A stretch of DNA of 64,000 bases from positions 2,170,001-2,234,000 of the forward strand of contig NZ_VFMX01000001.1 of assembly GCF_006715285.1 (NCBI RefSeq). The letters are read 5' to 3'. A program made the position numbers and the translations under genes. The stretch's first letter is position 1; every line of letters begins with the position of its first letter. This DNA is from Arthrobacter sp. SLBN-83. Lineage in GTDB: Bacteria > Actinomycetota > Actinomycetes > Actinomycetales > Micrococcaceae. The notes under the pieces were generated by a model. It did not search any database. It was not told the origin of the DNA and was given only the letters and a program-made list of their open reading frames with translations. Positions 32,138 to 38,934 of this stretch are shown here, piece by piece.

Positions 32138-34264
32138 ATGGCCAAAGGCATCTACGTCAGCGCAACAACCCCCGGATCGGGCAAGTCCCTGATCGCACTG
32201 GGTGTGGCGGACACACTGCACCGGCACGCGGACAGGATCGGCTTCTTCAAGCCGGTGGTCCACGGGCCGTCGGCAGCTAACGATCCCATGGTGGCCCTCA
32301 TGAAGTCCCGGTTCGCCCTGGAGGACGAACGGTGCCGCGGCGGCCTCACCCACGACGAGGTCCGGACGCTGCTGGCCGAAGGCAACCGGGCGGAAATCGA
32401 CGCCCGGTGCGTCGAGATTTTCGCGGACATCGCCCGCCACTGCGACGTCGTGATCGTCGAGGGGACCGACCTGGTGGGCCAGGACGCCGCCGTCGAATTC
32501 GACCTCAATGCCCGCCTTGCCAACAATCTCGCAACCCCTGTGGTGGCCGTGGTGGGCGCCAAGGGCCGCACGGTCAGTGAGACCGCCGCCGCCGTCGAGG
32601 TTGCCCGCAAGGAGCTCGCTGCGGAAAAGTGCGCGCTGCTGGCCATCATGGTCAACCGGGCGGACGCTGACGACTTGGACGCCATCGCCGCGGCCCTCAA
32701 GCCTGGCGCCTCCGGCCGGCCCGTGTACATCCTGCCCGAGCTGGAGGAAATCGCCCGGCCCACCACCGGTGAGGTGGCGATGGCGCTGGGCGTGCGCCAG
32801 ATCGCGGGCACGCCGGACATGGAGCGCGATGTCAAGGACATCAAGGTGGCTGCCATGAACGTGGGCAACTTCTTGAACGTGCTGGACGAGGGTGCGCTGG
32901 TGATCGTGCCGGGGGACCGGGCGGACGTGATGGTGGCGTGCCTGGCGTCCTCCTTCTCGCCCGAGTTTCCCGTGGCGTCCGCACTCATCCTCACCGGTGG
33001 CCTGGCCCCGGACGCCAACATCTATCCGCTTCTGGCGCAGGCGCCGTTTCCGGTGTTCGCGGCCGACGAGGACACGTACCAGACGGCCCGCCGGGTGTCC
33101 GAGGTGCGCAGCGAGATTTGGTCCGGGCACCGGCGCAAGGTGGCCTCAGCCCTGGGGCTGTGGTCCCGCCGGGTTGATGAGGCGGAGCTGGTGGAGCGCC
33201 TGCACCTGCCGCGGGCGGAACGGATGACGCCGCTGCGGTTCCTGCATGACCTCGTCGAGCGGGCCCGGGCGCAGCGCCGCCACGTGGTGCTGCCGGAGGG
33301 GACCGACGTCAGGATCCTGCGCGCGGCCGAGATCCTGCACCGCCGCGACGTCTGCGACCTGACCCTGCTGGGCCCCGAATCGGCCGTCCGGGAACTGGCG
33401 GCGGCGAACGGGATCGACCTGTCCGGCATCAATGTCATTGATCCGGCCACGTCCGAGCTCCGGCCGACGTTCGCCGAGAAGTACGCCGAACTCCGGGCCC
33501 ACAAGGGCGTGGACCTGCCCAAGGCCCTGGAGATCATGCAGGACGGAAGCTACTTCGGCACCATGATGGTCCAGCTGGGTGTGGTGGACGGCATGGTCTC
33601 CGGCGCCGCGCACACCACCGCCCACACCATCCGGCCGGCGCTCGAGTTCGTGAAGACCCGGGAGGGCGTGAAGATCGTGTCCTCGGTGTTCCTGATGCTC
33701 ATGCCGGACCGCGTGCTGGTCTATGGTGACTGCGCCGTGAACCCGGACCCCAACGTGGAGCAGCTGGCGGACATTGCCCTGGCCTCGGCCGAGACCGCCG
33801 CGCAGTTCGGGGTGGAGCCGCGGGTGGCGATGCTTTCCTATTCGACTGGCGGTTCGGGCTTCGGCGAGGCTGTGGACGAAGTACGGCAGGCCACCGAACT
33901 GGTGCGCCAGCGCCGGCCGGACCTCGCAGTGGAAGGTCCCATCCAATACGACGCCGCCGTGGACGCCTCGATCGCCGCGTCCAAGATGCCCGGCTCCACG
34001 GTGGCCGGGCAGGCCACCGTGTTCATCTTCCCGGACCTGAATACCGGCAACAACACGTACAAGGCAGTGCAGCAGAGCTCCGGCGCCGTGGCCGTGGGCC
34101 CGGTCCTGCAGGGGCTGCGGAAACCGGTCAACGACCTCTCCCGCGGCTGCACCGTGGAGGACATCGTGAACACGGTGGCCATCACGGCCATCCAGGCGCA
34201 GGCCCAAAGTCCGGCCTCGGGTTCCGTCCCGGCGCAGGTTTCCGCGGAGGCGCCGGCGTCCTAA
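32138..34264 (+). CDS. pta: Phosphate acetyltransferase (long form)
   Basis: 708 residues. N-terminal P-loop/BioD-like domain (ATTPGSGKSLIALGV) and DRTGG domain, then the catalytic PTA domain from about residue 375 (SGAAHTTAHTIRPALEF; SYSTGGSGFGEAV). It interconverts acetyl-CoA and acetyl phosphate. ATG 32138 has AAAGGG 8 nt upstream; an earlier in-frame ATG (32054) overlaps the family B palindrome and is less likely. ackA is 1.4 kb downstream rather than adjacent. Confidence 0.94.
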   Translation: MAKGIYVSATTPGSGKSLIALGVADTLHRHADRIGFFKPVVHGPSAANDPMVALMKSRFALEDERCRGGLTHDEVRTLLAEGNRAEIDARCVEIFADIARHCDVVIVEGTDLVGQDAAVEFDLNARLANNLATPVVAVVGAKGRTVSETAAAVEVARKELAAEKCALLAIMVNRADADDLDAIAAALKPGASGRPVYILPELEEIARPTTGEVAMALGVRQIAGTPDMERDVKDIKVAAMNVGNFLNVLDEGALVIVPGDRADVMVACLASSFSPEFPVASALILTGGLAPDANIYPLLAQAPFPVFAADEDTYQTARRVSEVRSEIWSGHRRKVASALGLWSRRVDEAELVERLHLPRAERMTPLRFLHDLVERARAQRRHVVLPEGTDVRILRAAEILHRRDVCDLTLLGPESAVRELAAANGIDLSGINVIDPATSELRPTFAEKYAELRAHKGVDLPKALEIMQDGSYFGTMMVQLGVVDGMVSGAAHTTAHTIRPALEFVKTREGVKIVSSVFLMLMPDRVLVYGDCAVNPDPNVEQLADIALASAETAAQFGVEPRVAMLSYSTGGSGFGEAVDEVRQATELVRQRRPDLAVEGPIQYDAAVDASIAASKMPGSTVAGQATVFIFPDLNTGNNTYKAVQQSSGAVAVGPVLQGLRKPVNDLSRGCTVEDIVNTVAITAIQAQAQSPASGSVPAQVSAEAPAS

Positions 34265-34276
34265 GGGGCCGCCCGG

Positions 34277-34322
34277 AAAAGTACGACGCCGGCACTCGCT
34301 TGAGTGCCGGCGTCGTACTTTT
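34277..34322. terminator. Bidirectional intrinsic terminator between pta and a convergent small gene
   Basis: Perfect 21-base arms (34277-34297, 34302-34322), 4-nt loop, A-run on one side and T-run on the other. The best intrinsic terminator in the window. Confidence 0.95.
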
Positions 34323-34336
34323 TGGTTGTGGTCCAG

Positions 34337-34627
34337 TCAGCTGTTGTCCGGCTTGGCCAGGCTCTCCGGGTCCTCCTGCTTGGCAGGCTCATCGGAGAGG
34401 CCCTGCGGGGTGAGGTCCAGGTCTTCCCGGTTCTCCGGAGCCTCCGGCGCTTCTCCGGTTTCGGCGGCCTTGAGGTGGCCGGTGTCGTCCAGGGCAGGGT
34501 TGGCGCCCTCCACGCCCGTGGGATCGTCCTTGCTGCCGGAATCCGGCTGTGCGTTGAGTGGCGCGGTGCTGCTGGAGCCCGTATTGGTGGGGTCGTTCTC
34601 GTCGATCGAATTTGGCTCGTTCGTCAT
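34337..34627 (-). CDS. Small acidic disordered protein of unknown function
   Basis: 96 residues, mainly Asp, Glu, Pro, Asn and Ser (MTNEPNSIDENDPTNTGSSS; EAPEAPENREDLDLTPQG), no hydrophobic core. ATG 34627 has AGAGGA 6 nt upstream and is preferred to an upstream ATG at 34786. A hairpin at 34717-34748 lies between it and the SnoaL remnant, so it has its own promoter. No known family recognised. Confidence 0.6.
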   Translation of the reverse strand: MTNEPNSIDENDPTNTGSSSTAPLNAQPDSGSKDDPTGVEGANPALDDTGHLKAAETGEAPEAPENREDLDLTPQGLSDEPAKQEDPESLAKPDNS

Positions 34628-34716
34628 GGAATTGTCCTCTCGGCGTGGTCCAGCCTTGTCCGCCGACTTTATGCACAGGCTTCGCCCATCCGCAAGGAAC
34701 CGATGCGAGGGACGGG

Positions 34717-34748
34717 AAAGGTGCGCCCCGTTCGCTGAGCGCACCTTT
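34717..34748. terminator. Hairpin terminator downstream of the SnoaL-like remnant
   Basis: Ten-base arms AAAGGTGCGC and GCGCACCTTT (34717-34726, 34739-34748), 12-nt loop. On the minus strand it follows the remnant's stop by 113 bases and ends in TTTCCC. Confidence 0.6.
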
Positions 34749-34861
34749 TCGCTATTCCGTTCGCAGCCGTTTCCGATCGACTGCATCTATAGTAAGCATA
34801 CTGACGATCTTTTTGGCAAGCCTCCCGGGTTGCTGTGGCGAAAGCCTTCTAGCGCCGCAGG

Positions 34862-35140
34862 TCAGGACCAAAAATCCGCTAGCTGCGCGCTGTCCTCCGG
34901 GAATTCCAGGCCCGACCTGATCTTTCCGCCTGAGATACGGCAGACGAGGATTTCGCGCTGGTCCAGGGACTTGCCGTCGCGCTTCGCATGGGTGGTATGG
35001 ATCCCAATTGCGTATCTGTCGCCCAGGGCCAAATCCTCCACATTGACCTTGATGGACCCGTTCGACCGCGCAGCAAGTTCCCCGAAGTAGCCGATGATGG
35101 CATCCCGGCCCCGTTTTTCCCCCGACAGGCCACCGCCCAA
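34862..35140 (-). pseudogene. SnoaL-like protein, N-terminally truncated
   Basis: About 92 residues corresponding to the C-terminal part of a SnoaL/NTF2-like protein (GRDAIIGYFGELAARSNGS, then DQREILVCRISGGKI and a DSAQLADFWS end). Intact relatives carry about 45 more N-terminal residues with the HHR-type motif; no frame on this strand encodes them up to the start of the VOC gene at 35240. A frame runs on to 35338, but its sequence is unlike the family. Likely a deletion remnant. Confidence 0.6.
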
Positions 35141-35239
35141 ACGTTTCCCCTTAAAGCCGGCGGAGACACAGGAGTGTCCCCCTCCCACGGCGATCAAGGG
35201 GCCCCTTTCCTGTCGGAGGGGTGGGCTAGTATCGCAGCC

Positions 35240-35594
35240 ATGCCCGGTACAGCCATTACCACCGCCTTCATCCCCGTCCGGAACCCGCAGGCAGCAGCCG
35301 ACTGGTACAGCCGCATGCTCGGGCTCACGGTGGGGCAAGCCAACAACTTCTCAGCCGTCCTCTCCGCCGCGGGAACGGCATCGGTGACCCTCATGCCCGG
35401 ACAGCGGTATCAAAGCCCAGCCCGGCCTTGCCTGGGCAACCTGCAACTTCCTGGTTGATGACCTCCAGGAAACGCGCGCCAGGCTCGCGGAAAACGGCGT
35501 TGCGGTCGGCGCCATCGAGGGTGCCCCGGACGTCTGCCTCTTCTTCACGGCCCAGGACCCGGACGGCAACACGCTGCTGCTGACGGACAGTTAG
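35240..35594 (+). pseudogene. VOC-family gene disrupted by a frameshift
   Basis: The first part (MPGTAITTAFIPVRNPQAAA...ASVTLM) is in one frame, the second (GIKAQPGLAWATCNFLVDDLQ...DPDGNTLLLTDS) in another; together they make a complete VOC protein of about 118 residues. The frame changes near 35395-35410, where ATGCCCGGAC looks like ATGGGCCCGGAC with two bases missing. Without the shift, translation stops at 35456-35458. Sequencing error is the alternative. Confidence 0.75.
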
Positions 35595-35649
35595 CCGCGC
35601 AACCTATAGTGGGGTTTGAACTGCAGACGCCAGGCTGAGGAGGCCCCGC

Positions 35650-36810
35650 ATGCTCGTGCTCGTCATCAATTCCGGTTCGTCGTCGCTGAAGTACCAGGTG
35701 CGGGACGTGGCCGCCGGGACCGTCCTCACTGAGGGGCTGATTGAGAAGATCGGCGTGGGCAACGGCGGGGGCGGGGATGGCGAAATGGTGGGCCCGCGGG
35801 ACCACGCGGAGGCGCTGGAGCAGGTGGACGCGGCCATCCACCAGGAACTGGGCAACCTCGAACTGGGGGCGGTGGGGCACAGGGTGGTCCACGGCGGCGA
35901 GCGGTTTGCCGAACCCGTCCTGGTGGACAACGAAATCACCCGAGCCATCGAACGCCTCAACCCGCTCGCGCCACTGCACAACCCCGCCAACGTCCTGGGC
36001 ATCCGCGCCATCACTAAAAAGTGGCCCAAAATGCCGCAGGTTGCCGTCTTCGACACCGCCTTCCACCGCACCCTGCCGGAGTATGCCTGGCGCTACGCGG
36101 TCCCGGACGAGCTCTACACCAACCACGGCATCCGCCGCTACGGTTTCCACGGCACCTCCAACGAGTACGTCGCGCGCCGGTCCGCCGCGCTGCTGGACCT
36201 TCCCGTCGAGGAGTTCGACGGCGTCATCGCCCACCTGGGCAACGGCGCCTCCGTGACGGCGATCCGCGGTGGACGCTCCGTGGACACCTCCATGGGCTTC
36301 ACCCCGCTCGAGGGCCTGGTGATGGGCACCCGCTCCGGCGACCTGGACCCCTCCATCCTGGTGTTCCTGGGCCGCGCCGGCTGGACCCCCGAGGACCTCG
36401 ACACCATGCTGAACCGCGAGTCCGGCCTCAAAGGCCTGGCCGGCCACAACGACATGCGCTCCGTGGTGGAGTCCTCCGAGGCCGGTGACGAGCGCGCCGC
36501 CATGGCGCTCGCCGTGGCCTCCTACCGGCTGGCCAAGTACGTCGGCGGCTACCACGTTGCGGTGGGCGGGGCCAAGGCGCTGGTGTTCACTGCCGGGATC
36601 GGGGAAAACTCGAAGGAGTTCCGGGCCCAGGTGGCGGACCGCCTGGGCGCCCTGGGCATAGAGCTCGACGGCGGGCTGAACGCTGAGCGGTCAAAGGAGC
36701 CGCGGGTGATTTCCACGCCGTCCTCCGCGATTCCCGTCTTGGTGGTCCCCACGGACGAGGAGCGGGCCATCGCCGAGGCGACGGCCGCCGTCGTCAGTGC
36801 CGGCCGTTAA
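35650..36810 (+). CDS. ackA: Acetate kinase
   Basis: 386 residues with VLVINSGSSSLKYQ at the N-terminus, HGTSNEYVARR, AHLGNGASV and MGTRSGDLDPS, the ASKHA-fold nucleotide and acetate sites. It makes ATP and acetate from acetyl phosphate supplied by pta. A TATAGT -10 lies near 35606 and GAGGAGG precedes the ATG. The GNAT gene starts 5 nt after its stop. Confidence 0.96.
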   Translation: MLVLVINSGSSSLKYQVRDVAAGTVLTEGLIEKIGVGNGGGGDGEMVGPRDHAEALEQVDAAIHQELGNLELGAVGHRVVHGGERFAEPVLVDNEITRAIERLNPLAPLHNPANVLGIRAITKKWPKMPQVAVFDTAFHRTLPEYAWRYAVPDELYTNHGIRRYGFHGTSNEYVARRSAALLDLPVEEFDGVIAHLGNGASVTAIRGGRSVDTSMGFTPLEGLVMGTRSGDLDPSILVFLGRAGWTPEDLDTMLNRESGLKGLAGHNDMRSVVESSEAGDERAAMALAVASYRLAKYVGGYHVAVGGAKALVFTAGIGENSKEFRAQVADRLGALGIELDGGLNAERSKEPRVISTPSSAIPVLVVPTDEERAIAEATAAVVSAGR

Positions 36811-36815
36811 GCCGC

Positions 36816-37376
36816 ATGCCGGCCATTTCCCTTCCCATCCGCACCGACCGGCTGGTCCTGCGCAGGTTCGACGGCGGCGACCTGGACGCCTTCCACGCCT
36901 ACCACTCGCTGCCGGAGACCGCCCGGTACCTTCCCGGTCCCGCCAAGACCTACACGCAGTCGATGGAGCGGGTGGGGCGGTACGCCAACTTCGCCTTCGA
37001 GAAGGAGGGGGACTGGGTGGCCCTTGCCATCGAAGCGGCGGACGAGCCCGGGCTGCAGGGCGAAGTGGTGCTCAAATGGCTGCCGGGACGCGGGCAGGGC
37101 GAGGTGGGCTGGACCCTGGCGCCGGGAGCCCGCGGCAAGGGCTATGGCACGGAGGCCGCCCAGGCCGTCCTGCGCCTTGGCTTCGAGGAGCTGGCGATGC
37201 ACCGGATCGAAGCGCGCCTGGACGAACTCAACGGGGCCTCGGCGGCACTGTGCAGCCGGCTGGGCATGCGGCTGGAAGCGCGGCACATCGATAAATGGCA
37301 CTACAAAGGCCAGTGGGCCACCGAGCTCATCTACTCGATCCTTGCCGATGAGTGGCGCATCGGTTCCCGCGGCTAG
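36816..37376 (+). CDS. GNAT-family acetyltransferase (RimJ/RimL type)
   Basis: 186 residues. Starts ISLPIRTDRLVLRRF, the classic first strand; GEVGWTLAPGARGKGYGTEAA contains the R-G-K-G-Y-G acetyl-CoA-binding loop; ALCSRLGMRLEARH completes the fold. Acceptor unknown. Directly after ackA (5-nt gap), so acetyl-CoA and acetyl phosphate metabolism is the shared theme, though this is only context. Confidence 0.88.
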   Translation: MPAISLPIRTDRLVLRRFDGGDLDAFHAYHSLPETARYLPGPAKTYTQSMERVGRYANFAFEKEGDWVALAIEAADEPGLQGEVVLKWLPGRGQGEVGWTLAPGARGKGYGTEAAQAVLRLGFEELAMHRIEARLDELNGASAALCSRLGMRLEARHIDKWHYKGQWATELIYSILADEWRIGSRG

Positions 37377-37378
37377 CG

Positions 37379-38575
37379 CTACGCCCGGCCCTTGAGGATC
37401 AGGTTCCAGTAGATCTTCGGGAAGATGTCCCGGTCCAGCACCCAGGACAGCTTGCTTTCATTCCACGTGGGCAGCCGGGGGATGGTGGGCATGGGCCGGT
37501 ACCGGTCGTCGAATTCCGCGAACACCACGGTGTCCCGTGACACGGTGAACGGGCACACCGAGTAGCCGTTGTACTTGGCCCGCAGCGGCTTTCCCTTCCG
37601 TGCTGCCACCAGGTTCTTTGCCACCACCTTGACCTGCTTGCGGAGGGATCCGCCCGACTTGGAGTTGGTGGTGCCCGCGGCGTCGCCCAGGGACCATACG
37701 TTGGGGTACCGGAGGTGCCTGAGGGTCTGGCGGTCCACCTCGACAAAGCCGCCGGCATCCCCTGCGGCCGGCAGGTCGGTGGCCTTGAGCCAGTCCGGGG
37801 CCGACTGCGGCGGAACCGCGTTGAGGACGTCGTAAGTCAGGTCCTCGGTGGTGTTGGCGGCGTTGTCCCGGATGGTGGCCCTGCGGCCGGCAGGGCTCAC
37901 GGCCACAAGTTCGCTGTTGGTCCGCAGCTCGATCCCATACTCGGCGATCTTGCGGTCCAGTTCCCGGTCCACCTCCGGCACCCCGAACACGGTGGGGTAG
38001 GGCTGCACCATCACCACGCGGATCTTGTCCAGCACCCCCTGCCCGCGCCAGTAGTCGCACGCGAGGTACATGGGCTTCTGCGCGGCGCCCCCACACTTGA
38101 TGGGCCCGGCCGGCATGGTGAAGACTGCCGTGCCGGAGCGCATGGCGCTGAGCAGTGACCAGGCCTTGGGGGCCAGCTCGAACTCGTAATGGGAGGCGCC
38201 GTACGGGGAGTGCACGGCATCGAGCAGGCCCGGCACCCGGTCCCAGTCATACTGGAGCCCCGGGCACACCACCAGTTGCCCGTAAGCTACCGAGGACCCT
38301 GACTCGAGGCTGACCGTATTGGCCTCGGCGTCCACACCGGCCGCGGCATCCCGGATCCAGGTGACGCCTTGGGGGATGACCGACTCCTGGCTCCGGACAG
38401 CCTCCTGGGCCTGCGCCCGCCCACCGGCGATATGGGAGAACAAGGGCTGGAATAGGTGGTGGTCCCGGGGCTCGACCACCGCCACGTCCTTGACGCCGTA
38501 GCGTTGCAGCCGGGCCGCCAGGGAGATCCCGGCATTGCCACCGCCGATGATCACAACCTCGTGCTGGGCAGCCAC
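37379..38575 (-). CDS. Sulfide:quinone oxidoreductase-like FAD flavoprotein
   Basis: 398 residues. GxGxxG FAD motif VVIIGGGNAGISLA at 7-20, second site VWSLGDAAGTTNSKSGG near 294-309. Cys104 (VVCPGLQYDW), Cys161 (GPIKCGGAAQKP) and Cys341 (YSVCPFT) occupy the three positions used by type II SQRs. It would oxidise sulfide at the membrane and pass electrons to menaquinone. GTG start 4 nt after the small gene upstream, so they are co-transcribed. Confidence 0.82.
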   Translation of the reverse strand: MAAQHEVVIIGGGNAGISLAARLQRYGVKDVAVVEPRDHHLFQPLFSHIAGGRAQAQEAVRSQESVIPQGVTWIRDAAAGVDAEANTVSLESGSSVAYGQLVVCPGLQYDWDRVPGLLDAVHSPYGASHYEFELAPKAWSLLSAMRSGTAVFTMPAGPIKCGGAAQKPMYLACDYWRGQGVLDKIRVVMVQPYPTVFGVPEVDRELDRKIAEYGIELRTNSELVAVSPAGRRATIRDNAANTTEDLTYDVLNAVPPQSAPDWLKATDLPAAGDAGGFVEVDRQTLRHLRYPNVWSLGDAAGTTNSKSGGSLRKQVKVVAKNLVAARKGKPLRAKYNGYSVCPFTVSRDTVVFAEFDDRYRPMPTIPRLPTWNESKLSWVLDRDIFPKIYWNLILKGRA

Positions 38576-38579
38576 GCCG

Positions 38580-38786
38580 CTACTTCTTCTCGGTCAGCGC
38601 GGACGCCTTATGCGCAGCCCGGGCGCCCGTCTTGTCCGATTCCACAACGTACTGCGGTTCATCCTCGCTGGCGCGGTGGGTGTTGCCGTCGAGTTCGAAG
38701 TCGCTGGTTTTCTTTTCCACGATTTTGCCGTGCGTCTTGCCCTGCGAGGTGTTCCACTCCACGCGGGTTCCCTTGCTCAATGACAT
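38580..38786 (-). CDS. DUF2945-family small protein
   Basis: 68 residues: SKGTRVEWNTSQGKTHGKIVEKKTSDF and EDEPQYVVESDKTGARAAHK match the DUF2945 tudor-like family (hypervirulence-associated in fungi). ATG 38786 has GAGGAG 7 nt upstream. Begins 45 nt downstream of the ATAGTAAGCAT motif at 38831. Operonic with the SQR-like gene. Confidence 0.8.
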   Translation of the reverse strand: MSLSKGTRVEWNTSQGKTHGKIVEKKTSDFELDGNTHRASEDEPQYVVESDKTGARAAHKASALTEKK

Positions 38787-38870
38787 GACTGCTCCTCTGG
38801 TGTTCGCAACCGGAAAACACGTGCTCCCCAATAGTAAGCATGGTTAGCTTTTTCAGGTACGCGGGGGCCG

Positions 38871-38932
38871 CATCCATTGCTCCGTACCCGCCGTTTAGCG
38901 GGGCGAAAAGGGCGCTTAGGCAGCAATCGATC
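38871..38932. repeat. Degenerate palindrome, copy 2 of family B
   Basis: Its left arm matches the copy at 31995 in 22 of 25 bases (CATTGCTCCGTACCCGCC), the right arm keeps GCAATCGAT, and the middle has diverged. It lies directly after the protease II stop, where it could also terminate that gene. Confidence 0.6.
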
Positions 38933-38934
38933 GG

